Assembly (NCBI RefSeq): GCF_004104075.1
Contig: NZ_QOVK01000011.1
Coordinates: forward strand, 62,001-126,000
Reading direction: 5' to 3'
DNA: 64,000 nucleotides
Source: Leeuwenhoekiella polynyae
GTDB taxonomy: Bacteria > Bacteroidota > Bacteroidia > Flavobacteriales > Flavobacteriaceae
Below the pieces are notes generated by a model, which made no database searches, was not told where the DNA came from, and saw only the letters and a program-made list of their open reading frames with translations. This document shows positions 63,489 to 64,000 of the stretch, piece by piece. The number at the start of each line of letters is the position of its first letter. The stretch's first letter is position 1. A program made the translations under genes and the position numbers.

Positions 63489-64000
63489 CCTAACCACTAA
63501 TTTGTGCATCCGCTTATGCCTAGTGCTTGTTTTAGGCATAAGCTTTTCTTCTTGTAAAGAAACTACCGCACAGCAAAACGAACAGCAATCCCCACAGGAA
63601 ATGCCCCTCAACGAGCAGGCTTTTAAAAGCAGTATGGCCGGTAAAAAGACAGCCCTTTACTGGATCAAAAATGAGCATATTGAGGTGGCGTTTACCAATT
63701 ATGGCGGACGCATCGTGGGTCTTTGGGTTCCCGATAAAAATGGAACGATGACCGATGTAGTCGTGGGTATGGGCAGCGTACAGGAATTTGCAAATGCCAC
63801 AGAACCCTATTTTGGAGCGACCATCGGGCGTGTGGGTAACCGCATCGCTAATGGTGCATTCCGTCTTGATGGAAAAGACTACCAGGTGCCTACTAATAAT
63901 GGTGATAACGCACTACACGGGGGAGATCAGGGGTTTCAATATAAAGTATGGGATGCACGCCAGCCAAACGCGCAAACCTTGATCCTTAACTACCGCTCTA
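63478..64000 (+). CDS. Aldose 1-epimerase, 3' end beyond the window
   Basis: ATG 63478 opens a frame that stays open to the right edge (174 codons). A lipoprotein signal ends SFSSC (C26). FTNYGGRIVGLWVPD, TIGRVGNRIANGAF and NALHGGDQGF are hallmarks of galactose mutarotase (GalM). It interconverts sugar anomers, here likely in the periplasm for the sugars released by the upstream hydrolases. It overlaps the preceding gene, so the genes are co-translated. Confidence 0.9.
   Translation, partial: MQINLTTNLCIRLCLVLVLGISFSSCKETTAQQNEQQSPQEMPLNEQAFKSSMAGKKTALYWIKNEHIEVAFTNYGGRIVGLWVPDKNGTMTDVVVGMGSVQEFANATEPYFGATIGRVGNRIANGAFRLDGKDYQVPTNNGDNALHGGDQGFQYKVWDARQPNAQTLILNYRS

Noticed and set aside
1-64000. 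CRISPR arrays, tRNA or rRNA genes, insertion sequences
   Set aside because: No regularly spaced direct repeats, cloverleaf-like segments, ribosomal RNA signatures or transposase genes were recognised.

Overview
The window looks like a chromosomal segment of a member of the Flavobacteriaceae (Bacteroidota). The evidence is a SusC/SusD pair, CcoN and CcoO fused in one chain, signal-peptide lipoproteins, several GH43 enzymes, A/T-rich spacers without Shine-Dalgarno sequences, and short REP-like intergenic palindromes. The genus cannot be fixed from the sequence alone. I saw no rRNA, tRNA, CRISPR array, insertion sequence or prophage.

Region 1 (1-28958) is the most unusual part. Ten FtsX/MacB-type permease genes of about 800 residues lie head to tail on the minus strand. 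The last one runs off the left edge, and the second from the left edge carries an in-frame amber stop. They follow one ABC ATPase gene (24058-24762) and one MacA/HlyD-like adaptor gene (24820-26073). A sigma-54-type response regulator and its histidine kinase are divergently transcribed from the adaptor. The spacer between them holds repeated ACACTT-type sites and an imperfect -24/-12-like element, so this two-component system probably controls the transporter array. Four of the nine junctions between permeases carry the same 24-nt linker, and the DNA on both sides of the linker is also conserved.

Region 2 (29040-32823, minus) is a TonB-dependent receptor and a DUF4374 lipoprotein, resembling the XusA/XusB xenosiderophore pair, with a candidate Fur-like box upstream. 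Region 3 (33066-40885, minus) is a SusC/SusD pair followed by two alkaline phosphatases. The second phosphatase is fused to an N-terminal GDPD/PLC-like domain, which suggests a phosphate-scavenging utilization locus.

Region 4 (42127-45336, plus) is a tight three-gene operon: a PLP-dependent fold-II enzyme, a DUF1611 protein (DgcN-like) and an enolase-superfamily epimerase (DgcA/dipeptide-epimerase-like). A perfect 8+8 palindrome lies just upstream. Two GH43 genes follow (45497-48516), the second encoding two GH43 domains.

Region 5 (48522-58352) is a Crp/Fnr regulator divergent from a cbb3 oxidase cluster: ccoI, ccoS, ccoNO fusion, ccoQ, ccoP, ccoG, an unrecognised 49-residue Cys-rich protein, ccoH and a SafE-like membrane protein. 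A TGAC-N4-GTCA dyad lies upstream of ccoI. A nearly identical 20-nt copy lies upstream of a small His/Met-rich membrane protein that precedes hemN (59327-61089, minus), so a shared oxygen-responsive regulon is likely. Between these parts lies about 0.9 kb of repeat-rich non-coding DNA (58353-59250).

Region 6 (61363-64000, plus) starts a saccharide operon: a GH43 arabinofuranosidase-like enzyme, a clan GH-A hydrolase and an aldose 1-epimerase cut by the right edge.
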